A stretch of 9,726 nucleotides of DNA from Fidelibacterota bacterium UBA2980. GTDB lineage: Bacteria; Fidelibacterota; Marinisomatia; Marinisomatales; Marinisomataceae. Position numbers and translations under genes: made by a program. This document shows positions 1 to 7,147 of the stretch, in pieces. The DNA is taken from contig DEAO01000022.1 of assembly GCA_002348725.1 (NCBI GenBank), positions 4,327 to 14,052 on the forward strand, given 5' to 3'. A model generated the notes under the pieces. That model searched no databases, had not been told where the DNA came from, and worked only from the letters and a program-made list of their open reading frames with translations. Position 1 is the stretch's first letter. Every line of letters starts with the position of its first letter.

Positions 1-502
1 TAGGTAGTTTTTTCATCGTAAAAACATCTTTTGAATACATTATTTTTTCTGAATTAGTATTAATATTTTCCAACATCTTTGGTTTTGATCCTGTAGCAAT
101 AATAAAATTTTGAGCACTTATTTGAGCACCATCAATTTCAATAGATTTATTATCAATAAACTTCCCAAAACCTGGATAAAAATCTACATTATTTTTTCTT
201 ACTAGATAGTGTATGCCTTTAGACAAACGTTGTCTAGCTTTAATACTTCGATCAATAATAAACTGAAAATCAATCTCTACGTCTTTTACTGAAATACCAT
301 AATCATTCGAAGCATTAATTAAATCCATTACTTCTGCATTTTTTAATAGAGATTTTGTTGGAATACAACCCCAGTTTAAACAAACGCCACCTAAATCATT
401 ATCATCAACAATTGCAACTTTTTTACCTAGCTCTGCAGCGCGAAATGCAGCACTGTATCCTCCAGGACCTCCCCCTAATACAATTATATCATAGTTATTC
501 AT
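1..502 (-). CDS. lpdA: Dihydrolipoyl dehydrogenase, N-terminal part (truncated by window edge)
   Basis: This is the FAD-dependent E3 subunit of the pyruvate and 2-oxoglutarate dehydrogenase complexes. It reoxidises dihydrolipoamide with NAD+ in the cytoplasm. I translated the minus strand from the ATG at 502-500. About 167 residues are visible of a family length near 465, and the rest lies left of base 1. The N-terminus carries the FAD-binding Rossmann motif GGGPGGYSAAFRAAELG at residues 10-26. The redox-active disulfide motif CLNWGC at residues 41-46 is followed by IPTKSLL. A second FAD-domain element, IIATGSKP, lies near residue 140. The start is 5 nt downstream of the folE stop, which implies cotranscription. 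The C-terminal NAD, interface and HxxxxE active-site regions cannot be seen. Mercuric or glutathione reductase relatives share the fold, but the CLNWGCIPTK context is typical of Lpd. Confidence 0.95.
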   Translation of the reverse strand, partial: MNNYDIIVLGGGPGGYSAAFRAAELGKKVAIVDDNDLGGVCLNWGCIPTKSLLKNAEVMDLINASNDYGISVKDVEIDFQFIIDRSIKARQRLSKGIHYLVRKNNVDFYPGFGKFIDNKSIEIDGAQISAQNFIIATGSKPKMLENINTNSEKIMYSKDVFTMKKLP

Positions 503-507
503 TGTGA

Positions 508-1083
508 TTATATTTTATTTACTTCAACAAGTTTTAAAAATTCATTTCTTGTGCTAGACTTTTCTTTAAATGTTCCTAACATAGAGCTAGTTGAAGCGAT
601 ACTGTTTTGTTTTTGTACGCCGCGCATCAACATACAAAAATGTCTTCCTTCCATTATAACTGCTACACCTTTTGGATTTAATAAATCTTGTATACAGGTT
701 GCAATTTGATTTGTTAAGCGTTCTTGCACTTGTAATCTTCTTGCATAGAAATCAATAATTCGTGGAATTTTAGACAAGCCAATAATTTTCCCATCTGGTA
801 TATATCCAACATGTGCTTTACCATAAAATGGGATTAAATGATGCTCACACAAGCTATAAAATTCGATATCCTTTACTATAACCATGTCTTTAGCAGATTC
901 ATTAAAGATAGCTTCATTTACAATCTCATCAAGATTTTGATTATAGCCCTGAGATAAAAACTCCCAAGATTTTGCAACTCGTTTTGGTGTTTTTAGCAAA
1001 CCTTCTCGATTAGTATCTTCTCCAATAATTTCTAATAATTCTTTAGTAATCTTTTCTAATCTTTTTTTATCTATATCTGACAT
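508..1083 (-). CDS. folE: GTP cyclohydrolase I
   Basis: FolE converts GTP to 7,8-dihydroneopterin triphosphate, the shared entry compound for folate and for the queuosine/deazapurine pathway. The product is 191 aa, normal for the compact bacterial type I enzyme. Zinc and catalytic residues are all present: C79, H81 and H82 in the SLCEHHLIPF segment, and C150 in the HFCMLMRGV segment. The ARRLQVQERLTNQIA block (residues 114-128) and the C-terminal TRNEFLKL block are classic FolE. The ATG overlaps the stop of the upstream transporter gene by one base (TAATG), which suggests translational coupling. The lpdA start follows 5 nt after its stop. Next to a PTPS/QueD-like enzyme and a queuosine-precursor transporter, its product probably feeds that step as well as folate. 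Confidence 0.98.
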   Translation of the reverse strand: MSDIDKKRLEKITKELLEIIGEDTNREGLLKTPKRVAKSWEFLSQGYNQNLDEIVNEAIFNESAKDMVIVKDIEFYSLCEHHLIPFYGKAHVGYIPDGKIIGLSKIPRIIDFYARRLQVQERLTNQIATCIQDLLNPKGVAVIMEGRHFCMLMRGVQKQNSIASTSSMLGTFKEKSSTRNEFLKLVEVNKI

Positions 1084-1754
1084 TAGCTTTCCTCCAAATA
1101 ACTTGTAGGCTGTATTTTATCCTTTAATAACCAAAGGCAAAAATAAATAATTGGGGTATCAATCAGTGCTACAAAAACTTTGAACATCCAACCCATCCAT
1201 AATAGTGAATAAAAACTTTCCCAAGGAATTACTCCAGCAGAACAAAGAATTACAAGTATTACTGATGTATCAACTAGTTGAGAACACATTGTTGATGCAT
1301 TATTACGTAACCATAAATATTTGCCCTCTGTTAATCGTTTCCAAAAATGGAAAATCCTTATATCGATAAACTGTGCAGTTAAATAAGCAAGCATAGATCC
1401 AAAAAATGCAGGACCTGATAAACCAAACACTTTTTCAAATGTGGCATTATCTAAAGGTGATATATCTGCAGTTGGAACTGCCATAGCTACGTAAACCAAT
1501 ACTACAGTAAAAACACTGGCAAAAAATCCAGCTAAAACCACTTGATTTGCCCTTCTTTTTCCGTAAAGTTCTGATATCAAATCTGTAACAATAAAAGTTA
1601 CTGGATAAGCAATAATACCAACAGATAGAGCAAAGTTTGGAATTCCTAGAGAAGGCCAAGTAAAAAATTTCTGGAAAATAAGATTACAAGTAACCAGAGA
1701 AGCAATAAAAATTGCAGTTAGTATCATATAAAATCTTTCTTGAAAAACAGTCAT
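1083..1754 (-). CDS. yhhQ: Queuosine precursor transporter (YhhQ / VUT_1 family)
   Basis: Integral inner-membrane protein of 223 aa with about six hydrophobic segments, near residues 9-29, 37-60, 72-94, 112-133, 160-178 and 186-209. The family (DUF165/VUT_1) imports queuosine precursors such as preQ0 or preQ1. Family marks visible here are TDLISELYGKRRA at about residues 57-69, the TAQFIDIRIFHFWKR stretch at about 126-140, and LRNNASTMCSQLVDT at about 149-163, which contains the conserved polar and charged residues within membrane segments. The ATG lies 2 nt after the stop of the PTPS/QueD-like gene, and its own stop overlaps the folE start by 1 nt. A transporter beside QueD-like and FolE genes suggests that this cell can combine salvage and synthesis of the tRNA-modification precursor. 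The exact substrate cannot be read from sequence. Confidence 0.9.
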   Translation of the reverse strand: MTVFQERFYMILTAIFIASLVTCNLIFQKFFTWPSLGIPNFALSVGIIAYPVTFIVTDLISELYGKRRANQVVLAGFFASVFTVVLVYVAMAVPTADISPLDNATFEKVFGLSGPAFFGSMLAYLTAQFIDIRIFHFWKRLTEGKYLWLRNNASTMCSQLVDTSVILVILCSAGVIPWESFYSLLWMGWMFKVFVALIDTPIIYFCLWLLKDKIQPTSYLEES

Positions 1755-1756
1755 TT

Positions 1757-2170
1757 TTATTTTCCGTAATAATCTGTGTAAATTGTTGGAGTTTCAATCA
1801 AACGAATTCTATGTAAAAGACAACCCTCTAAATCTTTTTCAATAGATTCCCATATAAAAACTACCAAATTTTCAGTAGATGGTTGTTTATCTTCAAACCA
1901 AGCAATATCTTTTTCAAATTGTGTATGATCTAATTTTGAAATTACATTTTTTTGTACCAGTTTCTTTAAATATTCTAAATCGACAATAAAACCAGTATCT
2001 GGATTTAAATCTCCTTTCACAGTAATATGTAATTCGTAGTTATGTCCGTGCACCATAACATCTTTACCAAATACTTCTTTATTCTTTTCATCAGACCATT
2101 TTTTATTGCCATATTTGTGTGCTGCACAAAAATGAAATACTTTGGTTAAATATGTATTATTACCATTCAT
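1757..2170 (-). CDS. queD: 6-carboxytetrahydropterin synthase (QueD)/PTPS-family protein with Asp at the catalytic Cys position
   Basis: Member of the tunnelling-fold 6-pyruvoyl-tetrahydropterin synthase/QueD family, which acts on 7,8-dihydroneopterin triphosphate, the FolE product. I chose the ATG at 2170-2168 (137 aa), 13 nt after the nth stop. A start at 2209 would add 13 residues and overlap nth by 26 nt. Zinc ligands are H18 and the HGH pair H41/H43. The D81-H82 catalytic dyad and the pterin-anchoring E126 (IETPT) are present, as is the PSTENL motif at 97-102. The catalytic Cys is not there: the position four before the HGH is D37 (DVMVHGH), where QueD has CxxxHGH. The only cysteines are C15 and C117. 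The family assignment is firm. The reaction (preQ0 pathway, a PTPS-III-like folate bypass, or other) is open. The neighbours yhhQ and folE fit either pterin route. Confidence 0.88.
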   Translation of the reverse strand: MNGNNTYLTKVFHFCAAHKYGNKKWSDEKNKEVFGKDVMVHGHNYELHITVKGDLNPDTGFIVDLEYLKKLVQKNVISKLDHTQFEKDIAWFEDKQPSTENLVVFIWESIEKDLEGCLLHRIRLIETPTIYTDYYGK

Positions 2171-2183
2171 AGTGATTACTAAT

Positions 2184-2819
2184 TTATTTAAATAAAGACC
2201 TTCTTCCAACTAATGAAGTAATAGGACAATTGTATGGATCAAAATTCTTTGCTGGACAATATTCTCGTCCATAAAAAATGATTTGAAGGTGTAATTTGTT
2301 CCATTTTTCTTTTGGAAATAATCGTTTTGCTTGTTTCTCAGTGTCTTGAACGCTTTTACCAGAAGACAAACCCCATCGATACATTAAGCGATGGACATGT
2401 GTATCAACAGGAAATGCTGGCACTCCAAATGCTTGAGACATAACAACGGATGCTGTCTTGTGACCTACTCCAGGAAAAGATTCTAGATCTGAAAAACTTT
2501 TAGGCACTTCTCCTTTATAATTTTTAACTAAAATTTTAGATAATTCAATAATCGCTTTTGATTTTGCAGGACCTAATCCACATGGTTTAATAATATTATA
2601 AACAGTTTCATATTTTAGTTTTGACATTTTTTGAGGAGTATCTGCTTTTTTAAATAATGTTGGGGTTACCTTATTAACTGACTTATCTGTTGTATTTGCC
2701 GATAGTAACACTGCAATTAAAAGAGTATAATTATTATGATGATTTAAAGGAGGGAAAACTTCTGGATAAATCTCATCAAGCTTAGTAATAATAAAATTAA
2801 CTTTATCTTTTTTAAGCAT
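2184..2819 (-). CDS. nth: Endonuclease III (DNA glycosylase/AP lyase)
   Basis: Base-excision repair enzyme that removes oxidised pyrimidines and cleaves abasic sites. I prefer the ATG at 2819-2817, which lies 7 nt after the gltA stop and gives 211 aa, the same length as E. coli Nth. An ATG at 2837 would overlap gltA. The helix-hairpin-helix ends in FPGVGHKTASVV (residues 115-126) with catalytic K121, and the catalytic Asp is D139 in VDTH. The N-terminal LLIAVLLSANTTDKSVNK block (residues 33-50) is typical. The [4Fe-4S] ligand set is incomplete: only C188 and C198 remain near the C-terminus, rather than the four cysteines of the Cx6Cx2Cx5C pattern. The cluster is therefore probably absent, as I recall for some other Bacteroidota Nth proteins. 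Activity does not strictly need the cluster in all family members. Confidence 0.95.
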   Translation of the reverse strand: MLKKDKVNFIITKLDEIYPEVFPPLNHHNNYTLLIAVLLSANTTDKSVNKVTPTLFKKADTPQKMSKLKYETVYNIIKPCGLGPAKSKAIIELSKILVKNYKGEVPKSFSDLESFPGVGHKTASVVMSQAFGVPAFPVDTHVHRLMYRWGLSSGKSVQDTEKQAKRLFPKEKWNKLHLQIIFYGREYCPAKNFDPYNCPITSLVGRRSLFK

Positions 2820-2826
2820 TAAATGC

Positions 2827-4092
2827 TTATAGCTCACTTAAGGCTTCAAAAGTCAAAGATTTAGGCCTTGTAAGAGGTAAGCCCATTGCACGGGCCAATA
2901 CTAATTGAGATATAATTCCTAATGATCGAGACATGCTAAATAATACAGTATAAAATTGAAATTCTTTTAATCCGTAATGGTGAAGCAATGATCCAGAAGC
3001 TGCATCAACATTTGGCCATGGATTCTTAGCCTTTCCATGTTCTTTTAATACATCTGGAATAATATTAAATAGCTTGGTTACTACATCAAATACTTCACTA
3101 TCATTAATATTCTCTTTACCAAAATTCATAAATGCTGTAAATCTTGGATCAGGGCATCTTAAGACTGCATGACCATATCCAGGAATTACCTTTCCTGAAT
3201 TGAGTCTATCCCAAGCAAATACTTTTAAATCTTCATCGCTCGGGACACCTTTAAAATGATCTACAATATCTAAAACAAATTTCAAGTTATTCTGATTAGC
3301 AAGGCCATGTAATGGTCCTGCTAAACCATTAAGACCAGCAGATAGTGCATAATAAGGATCAGACAAAGCAGAATTAACAGTTAATGAACTAAATGTACTT
3401 ACATTTCCACCTTCATGATCACAGTGCAACATTAAATATAATTGCATCATCTTTAACATCTCTTCTGAATGTTCAAAACCCATCATTTGTAAGAAACTTT
3501 CAGACCAATCTTGAGAGCCTGCATGCTCTAATCTATCCCCTTTATCAAATCTTAATCGATAAATTGCTGCTGCAATCGCAGGGAGCTTTGCAATAATGTT
3601 TACACCATCTTCAAGAGTGGTTTCCCAATAATCGCCTTTTGAAACCACTAAATCATAAGCTTCCGCAAATTTACTTTCTTTTTGCATTGATAAAATTGCT
3701 GTATTAAACATTGCCATTGGATGTGAATCTTTTGGCATGCTATTTAACACATCCCATACATATTGTGGAACTTCACTTTTAGAATGTAGACATCTTTGTA
3801 CATCTTCTAATTCATCTTTATTAGGTAATTCTCCTACAAGTAATAAATAGAATACCTCTTCAGGTTTAATATGAACTAAATCAAGTATATGATGACCGCG
3901 AACATGCAACCCAGCATCTGCAGTTACAGATGATGTATCGCAAATCATACCCTTTACACCGCGCATTCCAGAAAAAGCCTTTTCTATTGTTACTGTACTT
4001 GTAACATGATCACCTTTCTCATCAAGAAGCTTTCGATAATTATATCTCCAGTCAGGTATTTTTTTTGCTAAGTTTTCTTTTAATTTCCCCAT
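2827..4092 (-). CDS. gltA: Citrate synthase, mitochondrial (eukaryotic) type
   Basis: Condenses oxaloacetate with acetyl-CoA to citrate at the entry of the TCA cycle. The product is 421 aa. The sequence resembles the animal mitochondrial enzyme far more than the hexameric E. coli type II form. Examples are GGMRGMKG-like SGMRGVKG at residues 41-48, the LHCDHEGGNVS block (222-232), GLAGPLHGLANQ (256-267), GYGHAVLR (305-312) and KNPWPNVDAASG (356-367). The catalytic triad corresponds to H262, H308 and D363. The ATG is 12 nt after the ABC exporter stop, and nth begins 7 nt after its stop. The leader has no recognisable Shine-Dalgarno, as is usual for this window. Lpd in the same cluster supplies the acetyl-CoA step upstream. 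2-methylcitrate synthase is an alternative but less likely, given the close match to the mitochondrial enzyme. Confidence 0.95.
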   Translation of the reverse strand: MGKLKENLAKKIPDWRYNYRKLLDEKGDHVTSTVTIEKAFSGMRGVKGMICDTSSVTADAGLHVRGHHILDLVHIKPEEVFYLLLVGELPNKDELEDVQRCLHSKSEVPQYVWDVLNSMPKDSHPMAMFNTAILSMQKESKFAEAYDLVVSKGDYWETTLEDGVNIIAKLPAIAAAIYRLRFDKGDRLEHAGSQDWSESFLQMMGFEHSEEMLKMMQLYLMLHCDHEGGNVSTFSSLTVNSALSDPYYALSAGLNGLAGPLHGLANQNNLKFVLDIVDHFKGVPSDEDLKVFAWDRLNSGKVIPGYGHAVLRCPDPRFTAFMNFGKENINDSEVFDVVTKLFNIIPDVLKEHGKAKNPWPNVDAASGSLLHHYGLKEFQFYTVLFSMSRSLGIISQLVLARAMGLPLTRPKSLTFEALSEL

Positions 4093-4104
4093 AACATTTT
4101 GAAT

Positions 4105-5940
4105 TTAAGTTTTAAACTGCATATTATGTAATTGTTTATACAGGCCTTCCTTATCAATTAATTCATTGTGTGTACCAGTATCAACGATATCTCCTTTATC
4201 TAGAACAATAATCTTATGTGCATTATGCACTGTTGATAATCTATGAGCAATAACAATAACAGTACGATTATGCATTAATTTTTCAATAGCATCTTGAACA
4301 ATTTTCTCTGATTCTGTATCTAATGATGATGTTGCTTCATCCAATATTAAAATTGGAGGATTTTTCATAATAGCGCGTGCAATTGATATACGTTGACGTT
4401 GGCCTCCAGATAATTTTACACCTCGTTCACCAATAATTGTATCATAACCATGAGGCAACTGTTCTATAAACTCATCTGCGTTAGCTGCAATTGCAGCTTT
4501 TTTAATAGACTCATCAGAAACAGATTCAAGACCATAAGCAATATTTGCTTTTACTGAATCATTAAATAAAAATGTTTCTTGCGTTACAATGCCCATTAAT
4601 GATCTTAGCGAATTTAATTTTATATTCTTTATATCTTTTCCATCTAAAGAAATTGATCCATCTGTTACATCGTAAAACCTTGGAAGCAAATCTGCTAGAG
4701 TTGATTTTCCAGCTCCACTTGGGCCTACCAATGCTAATATTTCACCAGATTTTAAAGAAAGATTAATATTTTTTAATATCATTTCAGATTCACTGTCATA
4801 ATAAAAATTCACATTTTTAAATGTAATATTATCTTTAAAGTTTTCAATATGAATCGCATCATCAGTGTCATGTATATCTGATTTAATATCAATAATTGAA
4901 AATACTCTATCTGCAGAAGCTAAACCATTTTGTAGTTCGTTAAAGACATTACCTAAATTTTTTATAGGACCTAATACACTGAAAAGCAAAAGAATAAATC
5001 GTATAAAATCTTCTGAACTAATTGATTGTGTAACTAAAACATCGCGTGCACCTATAAAAAGCAATAAAGCAGCAATTGATGCTCCAATAGTTTCAGTAAT
5101 TGGTGAAGAGATTAAACGTAGACGATCTTTTCTTATCATTAATTGATAGTATTTTTTTGTTTCTGCATAAAATCGTTTTAATTCATAGTTCTTCATTACA
5201 AAAGCTTTTACAATTCTCATTGATCCTAAGGTTTCTGATATAATGGAAGTAATGCCTGCAAGTTTTGCTTGTGATCGCGCTGCTCTTCTGCGAATGCTTT
5301 TAGCAATTCCAAAGATAATAACCCCACTAATTGGGATTACTAAGATAGCAATGGCGGCTAACTTAGGACTGATAATAAATAACAGTGATAGAAAAGCGAG
5401 GATATTAATTGGTTCTACAAATAATTTTTGAAAACTGGTAGACAAAGCTGACCTCATATTATCGATATCATTAATAAGAATCGAAGTTAACTCACCAGAT
5501 TTATTTTTATTAAAGTATGATAGCGAAAGATAATGAAGATGATTATAAAGTTTATTTCGTAAATCAGTGACTAATCTAAATTGTACTACAGAAACTGCAA
5601 TATTCTTTATATATAAAGCGATATTTTTAATACTAAAAACGATTACTAACGCAAGACAAACGGATGACATTGTTGCAATTGCAGAATCTTTCAATAACAT
5701 TTCGTTAGAATAAAGCTTTATACGATCATTCATTGACAAACTATCTGAACTCATTAAACGGATATTTTCTGCAACCATGTCATCAAATTCAACCAAGACA
5801 TTATTAATCATGGTAGCAGTAATCCAAACAGAAGTAGCATTAAAAATAACAAAAAAGATGGCAGCGATAGTCGATAATAATAAAAATGGCCAATATGCTA
5901 AAATAATTTTAAATAAACGGATATGAGACTTCTCATTCAT
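4105..5940 (-). CDS. MsbA-type ABC exporter (fused permease/ATPase)
   Basis: Half-transporter of 611 aa that should work as a homodimer in the inner membrane, exporting lipid or amphipathic compounds. The N-terminal half is a type I exporter membrane domain with helices near residues 12-36, 92-118, 168-190, 193-213, 282-302 and 310-328. The C-terminal half is the ATPase, with Walker A GPSGAGKST (406-414), Q-loop Q454, signature LSGGQ (510-514), Walker B LILDE (531-535, catalytic E535) and H-loop H566. The segment between helices 1 and 2 (about residues 50-90) is long and hydrophilic compared with E. coli MsbA. Its ATG overlaps the GNAT stop by one base (TAATG), and gltA starts 12 nt after its stop. 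MsbA (lipid A flippase) is the nearest well-known relative, but drug or other lipid exporters of the same family cannot be excluded. Confidence 0.93.
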   Translation of the reverse strand: MNEKSHIRLFKIILAYWPFLLLSTIAAIFFVIFNATSVWITATMINNVLVEFDDMVAENIRLMSSDSLSMNDRIKLYSNEMLLKDSAIATMSSVCLALVIVFSIKNIALYIKNIAVSVVQFRLVTDLRNKLYNHLHYLSLSYFNKNKSGELTSILINDIDNMRSALSTSFQKLFVEPINILAFLSLLFIISPKLAAIAILVIPISGVIIFGIAKSIRRRAARSQAKLAGITSIISETLGSMRIVKAFVMKNYELKRFYAETKKYYQLMIRKDRLRLISSPITETIGASIAALLLFIGARDVLVTQSISSEDFIRFILLLFSVLGPIKNLGNVFNELQNGLASADRVFSIIDIKSDIHDTDDAIHIENFKDNITFKNVNFYYDSESEMILKNINLSLKSGEILALVGPSGAGKSTLADLLPRFYDVTDGSISLDGKDIKNIKLNSLRSLMGIVTQETFLFNDSVKANIAYGLESVSDESIKKAAIAANADEFIEQLPHGYDTIIGERGVKLSGGQRQRISIARAIMKNPPILILDEATSSLDTESEKIVQDAIEKLMHNRTVIVIAHRLSTVHNAHKIIVLDKGDIVDTGTHNELIDKEGLYKQLHNMQFKT

Positions 5941-6377
5941 TAGATAGATTTCTTACTTTTGTTATCGTAGATCATTTTTGCATGAACTATGTCAGCTTCA
6001 AGGAATTTATCTCCAATAATCACAAATCCCAAATTTTCATAGAATTTTATAACATCCTCTTGAGCATGCAAATAGATTTTATTATCATTTGGTATCTGAT
6101 TTAAAATAAATATCACTAATGCTTTTCCAATCCCTTTTCCTCTTAAATGCTCTAATACTGCAAATCGTTCCAACTTAAAACCAATATCTGTTTTTCTCCA
6201 TCTTCCTGTAGCAATAGGTTGACTATTATTAGAAGCCAATACATGAAACGCTTCATCTTCATATTCAATCTCTATATTTTCCGGAACGTTTTGTTCGTCA
6301 ATAAAAACTTCTCTTCTAATATCTAAGACCTTTTGATAGTCTTCTTTTGTTTTTACTAATTCTATTTTAATATTCAT
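5940..6377 (-). CDS. GNAT-family N-acetyltransferase (ElaA-like)
   Basis: Acetyl-CoA-dependent N-acetyltransferase of unknown substrate. I chose the ATG at 6377-6375 (145 aa). The longer version would need a TTG at 6401 and would abut the divergent hydrolase start. The acetyl-CoA binding motif A is clear: FAVLEHLRGKGIGKALV at residues 72-88, with the RGKGIG pyrophosphate loop at 79-84. The N-terminal REVFIDEQNVP stretch (22-32), the later LHAQEDVIKFYENLGF (103-118) and a GDKFLEADIVHAKM end match the small ElaA-like subgroup. It is probably the first gene of the minus-strand cluster, with its stop overlapping the exporter ATG by one base. Its promoter must lie in the 23-nt gap to the divergent gene or inside that gene's 5' coding region. 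I could not identify a convincing Bacteroidota -33/-7 promoter there. Confidence 0.88.
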   Translation of the reverse strand: MNIKIELVKTKEDYQKVLDIRREVFIDEQNVPENIEIEYEDEAFHVLASNNSQPIATGRWRKTDIGFKLERFAVLEHLRGKGIGKALVIFILNQIPNDNKIYLHAQEDVIKFYENLGFVIIGDKFLEADIVHAKMIYDNKSKKSI

Positions 6378-6400
6378 CTTAGCAATTTCAATATTATACA

Positions 6401-7147
6401 ATGAGAAATCAAAGACTAATTACTTTATTTGTTATTTTATTCTTAAGCATTTCAAATGCTCAAGAACAATTTGAATCATATAAGGATATAGAAAAAATAC
6501 CTAATGGAATGAATATTATTCATGATAATGCTAGAACTCAGGCAATAGTAGGAATTCACGGATTTTATCCTATATATTGGATTGAAATTCATCATGAATG
6601 GGTACAACCTTTTAATTTTCTGATTAATAAAGATATAAGAACATTCTTTTATAAATATGATTGGAATGAATGCCCTAGCAAAGTTGCTGAAGAGTTTTCA
6701 ATTGAGTTGAAACAATTAATAGAAAAACATCCAGAAATTGATGATTGGCAAATTGTAGGTCATAGCATGGGTGGCTCTGTCGTAATGTTTGTTAATAAAT
6801 TATTTCCATATAATGAAAAAATTACTTTTAACACCGTTGCAACACCTGTTTACTATGAACGTGAAAAAACACCTTTATTTATGAGAATATATGAATCAAT
6901 ATTTAAAAAAAGATGCTCTGAAACAATTGACAGCTTAAACAATGAGTTTGACAATGGATTTACAAACAAACATGTACAATGGAGAAATGTGCAAGCATTT
7001 GATTCTCAATTAAAAAAATATAATTTTGATCCATATAATCGAGATATTAAAGATTCGGTTGTATTTCAATTCCCAGATAGCTTAAACGGTGAAAGGGTAG
7101 GTCACACATCAAGTCTTTATTTTTCAATTTTAGAAATTATCGACTAA
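6401..7147 (+). CDS. Exported alpha/beta hydrolase (lipase/esterase-like)
   Basis: Predicted secreted or periplasmic serine hydrolase of 248 aa, substrate unknown. The first 20 residues form a classic signal peptide: MRNQR, a hydrophobic stretch LITLFVILFLSI, then SNA before QE, so cleavage is likely after A20. There is no lipobox cysteine. The nucleophile elbow is GHSMGG at residues 120-125 (S122), and an oxyanion-hole type GIHGF sits at 51-55. The probable catalytic His is H235 in RVGHTSSL. The acid residue is uncertain, with D201, D210 and D226 as candidates. The start is only 23 nt from the divergent GNAT ATG. The last 18 bases overlap the convergent exonuclease gene. The GHSMGG and HGF arrangement resembles triacylglycerol lipase or PGAP1-like folds, but I do not recognise a named family. 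Confidence 0.85.
   Translation: MRNQRLITLFVILFLSISNAQEQFESYKDIEKIPNGMNIIHDNARTQAIVGIHGFYPIYWIEIHHEWVQPFNFLINKDIRTFFYKYDWNECPSKVAEEFSIELKQLIEKHPEIDDWQIVGHSMGGSVVMFVNKLFPYNEKITFNTVATPVYYEREKTPLFMRIYESIFKKRCSETIDSLNNEFDNGFTNKHVQWRNVQAFDSQLKKYNFDPYNRDIKDSVVFQFPDSLNGERVGHTSSLYFSILEIID

Noticed and set aside
2171..2209. Longer start for the PTPS/QueD-like gene at 2209
   Set aside because: It would overlap nth by 26 nt and add 13 residues before the conserved domain. The ATG at 2170 gives a normal length and operon spacing.
2820..2837. ATG at 2837 as start of nth
   Set aside because: It would overlap the citrate synthase stop. The ATG at 2819 gives 211 aa, the usual length, with a 7-nt spacer.
6378..6401. 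TTG at 6401 as start of the acetyltransferase
   Set aside because: An ATG eight codons downstream fits the family N-terminus and avoids abutting the divergent ATG.
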